Positions 63,443-64,000 of a stretch of 64,000 nucleotides of DNA are shown here, piece by piece (within the stretch, counting starts at the first letter, position 1; every line of letters begins with the position of its first letter). Origin of the DNA: Cellulomonas alba (GTDB lineage: Bacteria > Actinomycetota > Actinomycetes > Actinomycetales > Cellulomonadaceae); NCBI RefSeq assembly GCF_030362835.1, contig NZ_JAUCGQ010000001.1, positions 744,001-808,000 of the forward strand, given 5' to 3'. Below the pieces are notes generated by a model that was given only the letters and a program-made list of their open reading frames with translations, did no database searches and had not been told where the DNA came from. The position numbers and the translations under genes were made by a program.

Positions 63443-64000
63443 CTAGCGGCCCTGCACCTGCGCGACGCGGTCGAACGCCCGGGCGAGGACGGCGTCCTTC
63501 TCGTACGCGCGGGTCAGCGGGACGTCCGGGTGGTGCCGGTCGAACGACTTGCGCTGCCACGCGAGCTTCATGGCCCGGAACTGACGCCCGACGACCACGT
63601 CCGAGAACGCGCTGTGGTTGTTGCCGACCGAGTGGATCAGCAGCTGGTGCCTGTCCTCGAGCCGCGGCAGGATCGCCGCCCACTTGGGCGTCGAGAGCGG
63701 CTTCTCGGGCAGGTAGTACAGGTAGTCGGCGTAGGTGCGCGTCTTCGCGTCCGTCGGGTGGCGCTTGACGGCCGGCTCGATGAAGCGCTGCTTGAACCGG
63801 ACGACGCCGTGCGGGTCCTCGTCGGCGTGGGCGAAGATCGACCTGCCGTCGTCGGCGAGGAAGAGCTCGTCGAGGTCGGCGATCGTCACCGCGCGCGCGG
63901 ACCGCAGGAACCGCCGGCGGCAGTGCTCCCACGCGACGTACTGGCAGTAGTCGGAGTCCCACGGCTGCCCGTTGGAGAACGCCGGGACGCCGTACTTGTA
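63443..64000 (-). CDS. C-terminal part of a putative glycosyltransferase (cut by right edge)
   Basis: 185 codons of the C-terminus are in the window; the frame is open to the last base, so the start lies beyond it. The visible part has QPWDSDYCQYVAWEHCRRRF followed by ARAVTIADLDELFL, a pattern like the DxxQ...DxDE core of GT92 or Glyco_tranf_2_4 glycosyltransferases. Then come NNHSAFSD and a basic end. The DLDE acidic motif could bind the sugar-nucleotide metal. Next to rmlC this fits a rhamnose-containing glycan locus, but the family call is tentative. Confidence 0.55.
   Translation of the reverse strand, partial: YKYGVPAFSNGQPWDSDYCQYVAWEHCRRRFLRSARAVTIADLDELFLADDGRSIFAHADEDPHGVVRFKQRFIEPAVKRHPTDAKTRTYADYLYYLPEKPLSTPKWAAILPRLEDRHQLLIHSVGNNHSAFSDVVVGRQFRAMKLAWQRKSFDRHHPDVPLTRAYEKDAVLARAFDRVAQVQGR

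Overview
This window is chromosomal DNA from a very GC-rich actinobacterium. The gene content (MtrAB-LpqB two-component locus, a WhiB2-type regulator, a BldC-type regulator, and the actinobacterial families DUF3499, DUF3515, DUF5719, DUF6912 and TIGR03089) points to Micrococcales, and I would guess a Cellulomonas-like genus. That placement is an inference from gene content. Coding density is very high, most starts are ATG or GTG, and many operon junctions overlap by 4 bases (ATGA or GTGA). I see no insertion sequence, prophage, CRISPR array or rRNA operon. The region is core chromosome with short local repeats.

Layout from left to right. 1-9.7 kb: coaD (cut by the edge), rsmD, an ABC exporter pair, recG and a FakA-like DAK2 protein on the minus strand. 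Divergent from them are rpmB and a GNAT acetyltransferase, then thiL and a DUF3515 lipoprotein. 9.7-15.4 kb: cell-wall and lipid precursor genes (ddl, gpsA, plsC, murA) plus a cystathionine gamma-synthase/lyase-like PLP enzyme. 15.5-20.3 kb: an LLM-class flavin oxidoreductase, an HU protein with a repeat-rich lysine tail, leuCD, and the divergent IclR-family regulator NdgR/LtbR. 20.3-20.9 kb: a 19-bp tandem repeat and tRNA-Glu(CTC) and tRNA-Gln(CTG). 21-26.4 kb: an orphan CpaE-like ATPase and SAF-domain protein, BldC, a LysM membrane protein and a DUF6459 protein. 26.4-38.4 kb: ABC-F, secA, a YcaQ-type DNA glycosylase, hpf, comF, lpqB, mtrB, mtrA, which is close to the mycobacterial secA1-to-mtrA order. 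38.6-48 kb: a membrane/DUF4129/DUF4350/MoxR/DUF58 operon, a membrane protein with a zincin motif, a second DNA glycosylase homologue with a different catalytic motif, a SpoIIM/DUF95 membrane protein and an RDD protein. 48-64 kb: a CDF metal transporter, Trm112-like protein, manB, DUF3499, DUF5719, a 1179-aa membrane glycosyltransferase, whiB, TIGR03089, a polytopic glycosyltransferase-like protein, rmlA, rmlD, rmlC and part of another glycosyltransferase.

Functionally, much of the window serves envelope construction: peptidoglycan precursors (murA, ddl), phospholipid (gpsA, plsC), nucleotide sugars (manB, rmlA, rmlC, rmlD) and polymer-building membrane glycosyltransferases. Regulators include MtrAB and WhiB. 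SecA handles export, and recG and the two glycosylase homologues belong to DNA repair.

The strongest global signal in non-coding DNA is leaderless transcription. At more than twenty gene starts a TANNNT-like -10 hexamer ends exactly 6 or 7 bases before the start codon, and this also decides several start codons. Other points of interest are the HU tail minisatellite, short tandem repeats lying over the thiL and secA stop codons, a structured hpf leader, a small (Asp-Arg-Arg)n upstream frame before the RDD gene, the membrane zincin-like protein beside MoxR-DUF58, and the paired QxD/QxQ glycosylase homologues.
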